Below, piece after piece: positions 57,521 to 64,000 of a stretch of DNA of 64,000 nt (its first letter is position 1; the number at the start of each line of letters is the position of its first letter). The stretch comes from Vaginisenegalia massiliensis. Lineage in GTDB: Bacteria > Bacillota > Bacilli > Lactobacillales > Aerococcaceae. Both the position numbers and the translations under genes were made by a program. The notes beneath the pieces were generated by a model, which was not told where the DNA came from, did no database searches, and was given only the letters and a program-made list of their open reading frames with translations. The stretch spans positions 1 through 64,000 of the forward strand of contig NZ_UWPC01000002.1 of assembly GCF_900604935.1 (NCBI RefSeq), read 5' to 3'.

Positions 57521-58774
57521 TTAGTGTTCTTGTTTGAGATAGCGCTGTTCATCCGAAATTTCCAATAATTTGTCGCGGAGTTGATTTTCCATCTCAGCTA
57601 ACTCTTGTTCAGCTAAGCTTCGTTGACGACGACCTTCTTGTTGGATTTGTAAGGTTTCTTCTAAAGTTTCAATTAAATCGGCTTGCGTCCGTTGTAAGGT
57701 TTCAATATCGATCACGCCACGTTCAGATTCCCGCGCGGTATCAATGGCGGACTGTTTCAACATTTGTGAGTTGCGTAAGAGTAAATCATTGGTTGTTTGC
57801 GACACTTGGCGTTGACTCACAGCTGCCCCTTGTTGACGTAAGAGAGCTAGAGCGATGGTAATTTGATTTTCCCAAAGCGGAATGGCCGTGTGAACCGATA
57901 CTTGAATTTTCTCAGCCAAGGCCTGGTTGGTGTTTTGAATCATCCGAATTTGGGGTGCTTGTTGGATGGTCATTTGTCGAGTTAAACGTAAGTCATGAGT
58001 TCGCTTGTCCAAGCGATCGAGGAATTGATTGAGGTCGTTAACCACTTGGATATCCATTTGGTTCTTAGATTGACGGGCTTTTTCAATGGCTTCAGGGATA
58101 ATTTTTTCTTGAAGTTCTTGCATCTTGACTTCGCCCGCCGCGATATAGATATTCAAGGCTTCGAAGTAATCTTTATTTTTTTGGTAAAGTTGTTCCAACA
58201 TTAAATTATCGTTCAATAATTCATTCTTTTCACGATCCAAACGGATAGCAATCCGATCTATTTGAGAACCGATTTTTTGATACTTGGTTTGGGTTTCCAT
58301 AATCGAATGCTTAACTTTGCCAAATAATTTTTGGAAAGCATTGGGTTCTGCCGTTAAGTTGCGCGGGTTGGATGATTGGAGCTGGGTCATGAGATCTGTT
58401 AAGACGTCGCCGATTTCGCCGATATCTTTCATTTGCACGCGGTTCAACATAGAGTGAGAAAACTCAGATAATTTCTTTTGAGCATTAGATCCGTAGGCAA
58501 TGACCGCATTCATATTAGTCTCATCGATTTGGCTTGCTAAATCTCGAGCTTGTTGTTGACGATGTTCGGGTAAGCGCTCGATCAATTTTTCGCTAGTGAC
58601 GGCTCGTTTGGATAAGAGGGCAGCTTCAGCTAAGTCACTATTTAGCGGACTGGTTTCTGATTCTTGGTCAAAACCAAAAGGGGAAGCTAACAAGTCGTCA
58701 ACGCCACTGCTAGCGTGTTGAGCGGTTAATTCCTCGAATAAATCGGCATGTTTGGTTGAAGGTTGTTTTTCCAT
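57521..58774 (-). CDS. TelA/YaaN family protein (toxic anion resistance protein)
   Basis: A 417-residue, mostly helical cytoplasmic protein with family segments ALNIYIAAGEVKMQEL, RMIQNTNQALAEKIQ and IPLWENQITIALALLRQQ. TelA proteins were named for tellurite resistance, and in Gram-positives they also affect tolerance to wall-active antibiotics; the biochemical role is unknown. It lies 26 bases after the XpaC-like gene, the usual pair. AAAGGAG precedes the ATG. Confidence 0.9.
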   Translation of the reverse strand: MEKQPSTKHADLFEELTAQHASSGVDDLLASPFGFDQESETSPLNSDLAEAALLSKRAVTSEKLIERLPEHRQQQARDLASQIDETNMNAVIAYGSNAQKKLSEFSHSMLNRVQMKDIGEIGDVLTDLMTQLQSSNPRNLTAEPNAFQKLFGKVKHSIMETQTKYQKIGSQIDRIAIRLDREKNELLNDNLMLEQLYQKNKDYFEALNIYIAAGEVKMQELQEKIIPEAIEKARQSKNQMDIQVVNDLNQFLDRLDKRTHDLRLTRQMTIQQAPQIRMIQNTNQALAEKIQVSVHTAIPLWENQITIALALLRQQGAAVSQRQVSQTTNDLLLRNSQMLKQSAIDTARESERGVIDIETLQRTQADLIETLEETLQIQQEGRRQRSLAEQELAEMENQLRDKLLEISDEQRYLKQEH

Positions 58775-58800
58775 AATTTAGGCACTCCTTTAAATAGGTC

Positions 58801-59883
58801 TTAGTCTTGCTCAAGAATAGCGGTAACGCCATCTTGAGCGGGGGTATCTGGGGAAGGTTCTGTGATATTTGCTTGATCCTGTTTTGCTTGAGGTTGCTCA
58901 GGATAGATACGAATTAAGTTTTTATTAGCTAATTCGATCTCATCTTTAAGGTGATTGAAGTCTTGTTCGTGAAAGGCTAGATAAGCATCGGTAATTTGTT
59001 GGCATAAGCCTTCGATGGTTTGGGCACTTTTTTCAAGTAATAGATAGGTTTGTTTATTTTTAGCTACGTGCCCATTGATTTCATTGTATTTGTGACTGAG
59101 GTCTACTAAGGATGGCAAGTATTTATAGATAAAGTCACTGGCATCCGTAATTCGACGGGGTTGGTCGACAATGTCTTTAAAGTAAGCCTGACTCACCTTG
59201 ACTGTGTTATGGCGGGCTTCAATTGCACGAAGTTTAGCATTTTTACTCATTTGACTTTCGATAGTCAAGATGGCTTCTTTAGCTGGGCTCATTTGTTGAC
59301 GGAAGTATTCAATTTCTTCCTTAGTCAAGCCTTGATCGAGATAATGCTGAAGCTTGCTTTTAGTCGCTGGTTTGCGTTTCAAGGGACAAGGTTTAGGGTT
59401 GCTGGAAAAAAGATTAGCAAAACAAGCTAGGAGACCGACAGAGAATAGACCAATAAAGTTGGACGTAGTGGCAATACCTAAACATGGAGCCAAAGCATCA
59501 AAAGCAGTGACATCGACGAAACTTGGATGGGCCATGCTCCGGTATACGGCAATCATCATCACATTCAGCATTAAACCAATATAATAAAAAATATTCAGCC
59601 ATGAGAATGCAAAATATTTTTTCAAGAAATCAAAGGCTAGGGCCAAAAGAACAACTGAACTTAAGCACACGAGCAAGAGGATGAGGCTGGCATTGAAGTG
59701 TGTTAGTTCATCAGAAAAAAATGTGCTACTTGCAAATAAGATTAAAGCAACAACATCCAATTCAAAGGCTTTACGTGCTAACCTACGAAATTTATTTCCT
59801 TGATGATAGTGGGTTTGCTGATAGAGATAGCGAATAGTTAAGATAGTGAGAGCTACATTCCCCCAAAAATAGAGTGTGGACAT
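58801..59883 (-). CDS. XpaC-like membrane protein
   Basis: A 360-residue protein with about five membrane helices in the first 180 residues. A cytoplasmic helical domain of the XpaC family follows, beginning LQHYLDQGLTKEEIEYF and containing IESQMSKNAKLRAIEARH and FIYKYLPSLVDLSHKY. The family name (5-bromo-4-chloroindolyl phosphate hydrolysis) comes from an indirect phenotype; no hydrolase motif is visible. The membrane part is longer than in B. subtilis XpaC. It is the first gene of the xpaC-telA pair, with an AGGAGG ribosome site. Confidence 0.85.
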   Translation of the reverse strand: MSTLYFWGNVALTILTIRYLYQQTHYHQGNKFRRLARKAFELDVVALILFASSTFFSDELTHFNASLILLLVCLSSVVLLALAFDFLKKYFAFSWLNIFYYIGLMLNVMMIAVYRSMAHPSFVDVTAFDALAPCLGIATTSNFIGLFSVGLLACFANLFSSNPKPCPLKRKPATKSKLQHYLDQGLTKEEIEYFRQQMSPAKEAILTIESQMSKNAKLRAIEARHNTVKVSQAYFKDIVDQPRRITDASDFIYKYLPSLVDLSHKYNEINGHVAKNKQTYLLLEKSAQTIEGLCQQITDAYLAFHEQDFNHLKDEIELANKNLIRIYPEQPQAKQDQANITEPSPDTPAQDGVTAILEQD

Positions 59884-60066
59884 AAGTATTCCTCCTACTG
59901 AATTAATTTACATGCATAGCTTAACAAAAAAAATGTTGGGGTATATCGGACCTTAGACCCAAATCTGCTATAAGACTTGTCAAGTTGAAAAATTGTCGCT
60001 ACAATTTCATGGAAGTATCATAATTAGGTCGTATAATAAAGTGAAATCACGAAAGGGGGCCAGACA

Positions 60067-60636
60067 ATGAAAGCCAATCAACCGATTGCTTTTATGCAAG
60101 ATCCTCAATTAATAGAAAGTCAATTAATTTTTGACGGTAAAATTATGCAAGTGTACCAGAATCAGCTAAAAGGGCCACATGGTCAATGTTTGACTCGCGA
60201 ATTGGTTCATCATCAGGATGCGGTCGCCATTCTGGCTCTGACCAATAATCAAGAGGTTATTTTAGTCCAACAATACCGGCCAGCAGTAGCCAAAGATCTC
60301 TATGAAGTGCCAGCTGGCTTAATGGACCGAGAAGATGAAGACCCTCTTCAGACAGCCAAACGTGAGTTAGAAGAAGAGACAGGCTATCAAGCGGCTCGCT
60401 GGACTAATCTTGGAAAATATTATGTGTCACCGGGCTTTGTAGATGAAGCCATTCATCTCTTTATGGCCCAAGACTTGCAGAGGGTAGATCAACCCTTGCC
60501 ACAGGATGACGATGAGGCGGTGGAAGCTGTCTTGTTTGATCGACACCAGATTAAGAAGATGCTAGCTAATCATGAAATTACCGACTTAAAAACAGTGTAT
60601 GCCTTGTCCCATTGGCTAGCTAAGGAGGATGACTAA
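60067..60636 (+). CDS. Nudix hydrolase, ADP-ribose pyrophosphatase type
   Basis: A 189-residue protein close to NudF/YqkG. The nudix box is visible as GLMDREDEDPLQTAKRELEEE (G, then REL-x-EE-x-G; about 88-111), preceded by the QQYRPAVAKDLYEVPAG substrate strand and followed by YYVSPGFVDEAIHLFMA. The likely reaction is hydrolysis of ADP-ribose to AMP and ribose-5-phosphate. GAAAGGGGG precedes the ATG, with a TATAAT at 60032-60037 upstream. The next gene starts directly after its stop. Confidence 0.92.
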   Translation: MKANQPIAFMQDPQLIESQLIFDGKIMQVYQNQLKGPHGQCLTRELVHHQDAVAILALTNNQEVILVQQYRPAVAKDLYEVPAGLMDREDEDPLQTAKRELEEETGYQAARWTNLGKYYVSPGFVDEAIHLFMAQDLQRVDQPLPQDDDEAVEAVLFDRHQIKKMLANHEITDLKTVYALSHWLAKEDD

Positions 60637-61035
60637 ATGTTATTCAAACGGAAAAAAACAGCATCGCAAGACTATCAAGTTTACGATGAATACGAAGAAG
60701 ATGAAGCTCTTTACGAAGCCCAAGAATCGATCAAAGAAGACGACTGGGCACCCCAAGGAAACTATCGCTTAGATCGGCCTCTTGAGGAAGACCAAGCCAT
60801 TTCTTATCCTTCGCGACGAAGCCTTCATGCTCATGACGATAATCTGCAGACGCCTATATCCATGGAATCTCTTAGAACGGAAGACAATGATGACTGGCAG
60901 GGTGAGGATCAGGATCCAGGCCTTCCCAAAAAGAGAGCTAAATATAGCGCTAAAGTCGATCGTTTCTTAAATAGTGGGATTATTATTGTCGGTGTTTTAT
61001 TGTTGGCAGTCTTGTTGATTGCCTTTCTCGTCTGA
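60637..61035 (+). CDS. Tail-anchored acidic membrane protein, MacP-like by position and build
   Basis: A 132-residue protein with a strongly acidic, tyrosine-containing cytoplasmic region (1-107) and one C-terminal membrane helix (about 109-131, SGIIIVGVLLLAVLLIAFLV). In streptococci the gene between the nudix hydrolase and the MTA/SAH nucleosidase encodes MacP, the membrane-anchored activator of the wall synthase PBP2a. Position, topology and size agree, but sequence identity was not tested. Near residue 47 it contains GNYRLD, the same motif repeated in the DivIB tail. The ATG touches the nudix stop; AAGGAGG lies inside that gene. Confidence 0.65.
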   Translation: MLFKRKKTASQDYQVYDEYEEDEALYEAQESIKEDDWAPQGNYRLDRPLEEDQAISYPSRRSLHAHDDNLQTPISMESLRTEDNDDWQGEDQDPGLPKKRAKYSAKVDRFLNSGIIIVGVLLLAVLLIAFLV

Positions 61036-61055
61036 CATATGCAAGGAGGAAACGG

Positions 61056-61757
61056 ATGAAATACGGAATTATTGGAGCTATGGATGAAGAAATCCAAGTC
61101 TTAAAAGCAAGCATTGAACAAGCAAAGGTTCATCAAATCAAAGGCTTTGAATTTATCGAAGGTAAACTAGGTGGACACGATGTATGCTTAGTCAAGTCAG
61201 GTATAGGTAAAGTCAATGCGACCATCAGCACGCTATTGTTAATTGAACATTTTCAGGTGGATGCTCTGTTGAATACTGGAACGGCTGGTAGCCTCGATCA
61301 TGGATTAAAAATCGGCGATGTAGTCATTAGTCATTCGGTAGCCCATCATGATGTGGATGTAACGGCCTTTGGCTATCAACCTGGACAGATGGCGGGAATG
61401 CCAACTGTCTATTATCCAGATAGTCAACTTGTTCGTTTAGCTCAACAAGCTTGCCGCAGTCTGGATGTTGAGCCATGTGTTGGCCTAATTGTGAGCGGCG
61501 ATGCCTTTATCAGTGACCAAGTTAAGTTACAAGACATTAAGGCTGTCTTTCCTAATGCTCGTGCTTGCGAGATGGAAGCGGCTGCTATTGCTCAAACGGC
61601 CTATGTGATGCAAGTGCCTTTTGTCATTATCCGAGCAATCTCAGATGGAGCCGATGAGGCAGCTGCTTTATCCTTTGATGAATTTGTTAAAGTGGCTGGC
61701 CAAGCGTCTGCCCGTATGATTATTCGTTTATTGGAATTAAGCGAAATGACCAAATAA
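61056..61757 (+). CDS. mtnN: 5'-methylthioadenosine/S-adenosylhomocysteine nucleosidase
   Basis: Cleaves MTA and SAH, recycling products of polyamine, methylation and AI-2 metabolism (Pfs). The 233-residue protein opens with GIIGAMDEEIQVL (catalytic Glu near 12). It has VKSGIGKVNATI near 48, NTGTAGSLDHGLKIGDVV near 72 and the active-site MEAAAIAQTA near 173, with ISDGADE near 198. AAGGAGG precedes the ATG. Last gene of the nudix / MacP-like / mtnN unit. Confidence 0.97.
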   Translation: MKYGIIGAMDEEIQVLKASIEQAKVHQIKGFEFIEGKLGGHDVCLVKSGIGKVNATISTLLLIEHFQVDALLNTGTAGSLDHGLKIGDVVISHSVAHHDVDVTAFGYQPGQMAGMPTVYYPDSQLVRLAQQACRSLDVEPCVGLIVSGDAFISDQVKLQDIKAVFPNARACEMEAAAIAQTAYVMQVPFVIIRAISDGADEAAALSFDEFVKVAGQASARMIIRLLELSEMTK

Positions 61758-61764
61758 TGCCAAA

Positions 61765-61793
61765 AAAGACTTGCCAAAGGGCAGGTCTTTTTG
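61765..61793 (+). terminator. Terminator after mtnN
   Basis: AAAGACTTGCC (61765-61775) pairs with 61780-61790 (one G-U), four-base loop, then TTTTTG. Confidence 0.85.
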
Positions 61794-61835
61794 TTACAAT
61801 TTTAAGAGTGTAAAATAATGCAGCATAAAAAAAGA

Positions 61836-61930
61836 AAGCGCGTCAACAGTCTAACGCCGAGATCGGTCAGCAAGTAACTGCGGCTGCAACTAGCGAAAGC
61901 TGAAGATAGACTGCACGCATTCGGTTTTTT
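61836..61930 (+). ncRNA. Structured leader of rpsD, probable S4 autoregulatory RNA
   Basis: A compact RNA fold lies in the rpsD leader. The outer helix is GCGT (61840-61843) with ACGC (61915-61918), extended by CAGTCTA (61847-61853) with TAGACTG (61907-61913). Inside are a CCGAGATCGG hairpin and an AGC-GAAA-GCT tetraloop hairpin. A T run follows (61925-61930). Firmicutes rpsD genes carry such leaders, where S4 binds and represses its own synthesis. The exact Rfam identity was not checked. Confidence 0.6.
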
Positions 61931-61977
61931 AAAAGGATTATTTTACTCCAAATACACTATCATTGGAGGAATTATTT

Positions 61978-62586
61978 ATGTCACGTTACACAGGTCCATC
62001 ATGGAAATTATCTCGTCGTTTAGGTATCTCATTATCAGAAACAGGTAAAGAATTAGCTAAACGTCCTTACGCACCAGGTCAACACGGTAACCAACGTAAG
62101 AAAATTTCTGAATATGGTTTACAATTACAAGAAAAACAAAAATTACGTCATATGTACGGTATGAACGAACGTCAATTCGCAACGTTATTCAAAAAAGCGG
62201 GTAAAATTACTGAAGGTAAACACGGTGAAAACTTCATGGCTTTACTTGAAACTCGTTTAGATAACTTAGTTTACCGTTTAGGTTTAGCTTCAACTCGTCG
62301 TCAAGCGCGTCAATTAGTTAACCACGGTCACATTACTGTTGATGGTAAACGTGTAGATATTCCATCATACTTAGTTCAACCTGAACAAGTAATCGGTGTT
62401 AAAGAATCTTCTCGTGATTTAGCTATCATCAAAGAATCATTAGAAAACATGGTAACACGTTTAGACTTCGTATCATTTGATGCAGACAAATTAGAAGGTA
62501 AATTAACTCGCTTACCTCAACGTGCTGAATTAAATGCTGAAATCGACGAATCATTCGTTGTCGAATACTACAACAAATTAGGCTAA
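61978..62586 (+). CDS. rpsD: 30S ribosomal protein S4
   Basis: A 202-residue primary-binding protein of the small subunit. The start [20 protein letters not shown] lacks the four zinc-binding cysteines of the other S4 type, as is common in Firmicutes. The S4 RNA-binding domain is at about 93-155 ([22 protein letters not shown]). The ATG at 61978 follows TGGAGGA; a TTG at 61963 lies in that site. Codon use is strongly biased to a few codons (TTA, CGT, GAA), fitting high expression. Terminator at 62618. Confidence 0.98.
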   Translation: MSRYTGPSWKLSRRLGISLSETGKELAKRPYAPGQHGNQRKKISEYGLQLQEKQKLRHMYGMNERQFATLFKKAGKITEGKHGENFMALLETRLDNLVYRLGLASTRRQARQLVNHGHITVDGKRVDIPSYLVQPEQVIGVKESSRDLAIIKESLENMVTRLDFVSFDADKLEGKLTRLPQRAELNAEIDESFVVEYYNKLG

Positions 62587-62617
62587 GCCTAAAAGACAAG
62601 CTTTAAGCTAGTTAAAG

Positions 62618-62654
62618 CAGGTGGGAACCCCCAAGGGTTCTTGCCTGTTTTTTG
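62618..62654 (+). terminator. Terminator after rpsD
   Basis: CAGGTGGGAACCC (62618-62630) pairs with 62635-62647 with minor mismatches, four-base loop, then TTTTTT. Confidence 0.85.
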
Positions 62655-62773
62655 CTTTGGTCATTTTTAATGATAGATTTTGTTAAATAAGATAAATATA
62701 GTTTCGATATAGACAAGGTGTAAACAAATAATCTTAATTGTTTTGTTTTTTTCTTTTATTCATTTGGGTATAG

Positions 62774-62782
62774 TGTTATAAT
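62774..62782 (+). promoter_or_regulatory. Extended -10 promoter of ezrA
   Basis: TGTTATAAT is a perfect extended -10 element, 70 bases before the ezrA start. The -35 region (TTTTAT) is weak. Confidence 0.55.
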
Positions 62783-62851
62783 TTAGTGTGATAATTTATG
62801 TGAAAACGACATAAATGGGCAAATAGAGACGAGTAGAGGAGCGGACAACGA

Positions 62852-64000
62852 ATGGCACTAAAATTTACTGATATTCTATTTATCATTATTATTCTAGTAC
62901 TCGTTGCTTATGGAATAATTTATTATTTACGTACACAACGCAAGAAGGAAATTGATGAATTAGAAGAACGCAAGAACCGGATGATGGCAATTCCCATTCC
63001 TGATCAATTGTTCACTTTGAAGAATATGAATTTATCTGGTCAAACTAAGCGTAAGTATGAAAGCTTAGTGGCTACTTGGCAAACAATTACCAATTTCCAA
63101 TTCACCGAGATTGAATCAGCTTTAGTAGGGGCTGAACAATATTCAGAACAACTCAGCTTAGGTAAGACCAAGAAAGTGTTGGATCAAGCGCGGGAAATTC
63201 TTGATGAGACTGAGGTTCAAGTCAACGATCTTCACCAAGAATTAACTGAACTATTAGAGGTAGAGAAAACGAATCAAGAAAGCCATGAAGCCCTCCTTGA
63301 ACGGTATCAAGTTGCTCGTAAGAGTATCATGAACCATAGCTTTGACTATGGTCCAGCTATTGAAACCTTAGAAAAGAATCTTCAATTACTAGAATTGAAC
63401 TTCACCAAGTATACAGAATTAACCACCAATGGTGATTATCTTGAAAGTCATGACGTCTTAGGTCAGCTTGATTCTGATATGTCGAGCTTGGAAGAAATTC
63501 TTGAAAAGATCCCAGCTATGTATGACAAAATTAAGAATCAATATGAGGATTCCTTAGAAGACTTATTAGATGGCTACCAAAAAATGATTGAGAATCGCTT
63601 TAACTTTGACGAAGTGAACGTTCCTGAAGAAGTCGACCAAATTAAAGAGAAACTCAATGAGGCCAAGAATAAAATTAAGAACGCTGATTTATCAGAAGCT
63701 AAGAATTTGATGGATAAATCAGAACGCGATATTAATTCACTGTACGATTTGATGGAGACCGAGATTGCTTCGCGCGACTATGTTAACCATAATATCAACC
63801 AACTTAAAACTAAATTGGATGATGTGGCTGAAAATAACCGTTATGCGGGTATTGAAGTTGACCGTATTGCTCAGTCTTACATTCTTCACGCGAATGAAGT
63901 GGAACAAATTGGTGAAATTACCAACCAAATTAACAATGAAAGTAATCGTTTGAATGATATCAAACAAGAAATTCAAACGAACAGGGCAGTTTACACCAAG
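62852..64000 (+). CDS. ezrA: Septation ring formation regulator EzrA, partial (3' end outside the window)
   Basis: An open frame of 383 codons runs from the ATG at 62852 to the right edge without a stop. It has one N-terminal membrane helix (about 8-27, ILFIIIILVLVAYGIIYYL), a basic stretch, and then long spectrin-like coiled coil (EIESALVGAEQYSEQ, RYQVARKSIMNHSFDYGPAI, NYRYAGIEVDRI-like segments), as in EzrA. EzrA is an N-anchored protein that limits Z-ring formation and links it to wall synthesis in Gram-positives. The full protein is usually about 560-575 residues, so roughly two thirds is visible. GAGGAG lies 10 bases upstream. Confidence 0.92.
   Translation, partial: MALKFTDILFIIIILVLVAYGIIYYLRTQRKKEIDELEERKNRMMAIPIPDQLFTLKNMNLSGQTKRKYESLVATWQTITNFQFTEIESALVGAEQYSEQLSLGKTKKVLDQAREILDETEVQVNDLHQELTELLEVEKTNQESHEALLERYQVARKSIMNHSFDYGPAIETLEKNLQLLELNFTKYTELTTNGDYLESHDVLGQLDSDMSSLEEILEKIPAMYDKIKNQYEDSLEDLLDGYQKMIENRFNFDEVNVPEEVDQIKEKLNEAKNKIKNADLSEAKNLMDKSERDINSLYDLMETEIASRDYVNHNINQLKTKLDDVAENNRYAGIEVDRIAQSYILHANEVEQIGEITNQINNESNRLNDIKQEIQTNRAVYTK

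Overview
The window reads as a chromosomal core segment of a low-GC Firmicute of the order Lactobacillales. Family Aerococcaceae or Carnobacteriaceae is my best guess from gene order and protein style; it was not tested by any search. The evidence is the Lactobacillales-style arrangement of atpC, a YwzB-like gene, murA, an mreB/mbl-type gene and an EpuA-like gene, followed by a DUF3397 gene and mraZ. T-box leaders for serS and ileS, a mevalonate pathway, MurT-GatD, XpaC-TelA and a nudix / MacP-like / mtnN cluster point the same way. Two traits are less usual for a coccoid, lysine-type member. An MreB/Mbl-type actin is present, and MurE carries the DNPR motif of meso-diaminopimelate enzymes and sits inside the division and cell wall (dcw) cluster, as in bacilli. 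No tRNA, rRNA, CRISPR array or prophage was seen. The only mobile DNA is the end of an IS150-type element at the left edge.

Layout: 1-186 is the 5' end of an IS3/IS150-group element on the minus strand, running off the edge. 339-4618 holds rplY, queG, trmL and T-box-controlled serS. 4677-11598 (minus strand) holds a two-gene membrane glycosyltransferase module, cysK-cysE, a P1B-4 metal ATPase and uppP. Two PerR/Fur-like boxes lie in the gap around the ATPase promoter region. 11759-19581 holds a free-standing PTS EIIA-Glc, a DUF969-DUF979-pcp operon, a lactonase-like gene, an AI-2E-family permease coupled to a lipoprotein, and a DUF554 gene. 19694-21752 is murT-gatD. 21959-28873 holds tdk, prfA, prmC, a Sua5/TsaC gene, upp, mvaA and mvaS. 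29264-35683 is the F1Fo ATP synthase operon, whose delta subunit has an atypical N-terminus. 35909-39281 holds the small-membrane-protein, murA and mbl group. 39460-52411 is the dcw cluster from mraZ to ftsZ, preceded by a three-repeat MraZ operator. 52507-54378 holds ylmG, ylmH and divIVA; sepF and ylmE are absent from their usual place. 54647-57439 is ileS with its T-box. 57521-59883 (minus) is telA-xpaC. 60067-61757 holds a nudix gene, a MacP-like gene and mtnN. 61978-62586 is rpsD with a structured leader. 62852 to the right edge is the start of ezrA.

Functionally the window is dominated by envelope growth and division: precursor synthesis (murA, murE, murD, mraY, murG), lipid carrier recycling (uppP), lipid II amidation (murT-gatD), polymerisation and septation (ftsL, pbp2x, divIB, ftsA, ftsZ, divIVA, ezrA) and isoprenoid supply (mvaA, mvaS). 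The most original observation is a repeated short motif, G-N-Y-(R/K)-(L/V). It occurs four times in the cytoplasmic tail of DivIB and once in the tail-anchored MacP-like protein about 11 kb away, which suggests a shared docking motif in the wall-synthesis machinery. Other leads are the divergent ATP synthase delta subunit, the PerR-like control of the metal ATPase, and the IS hairpin that buries the transposase ribosome binding site.
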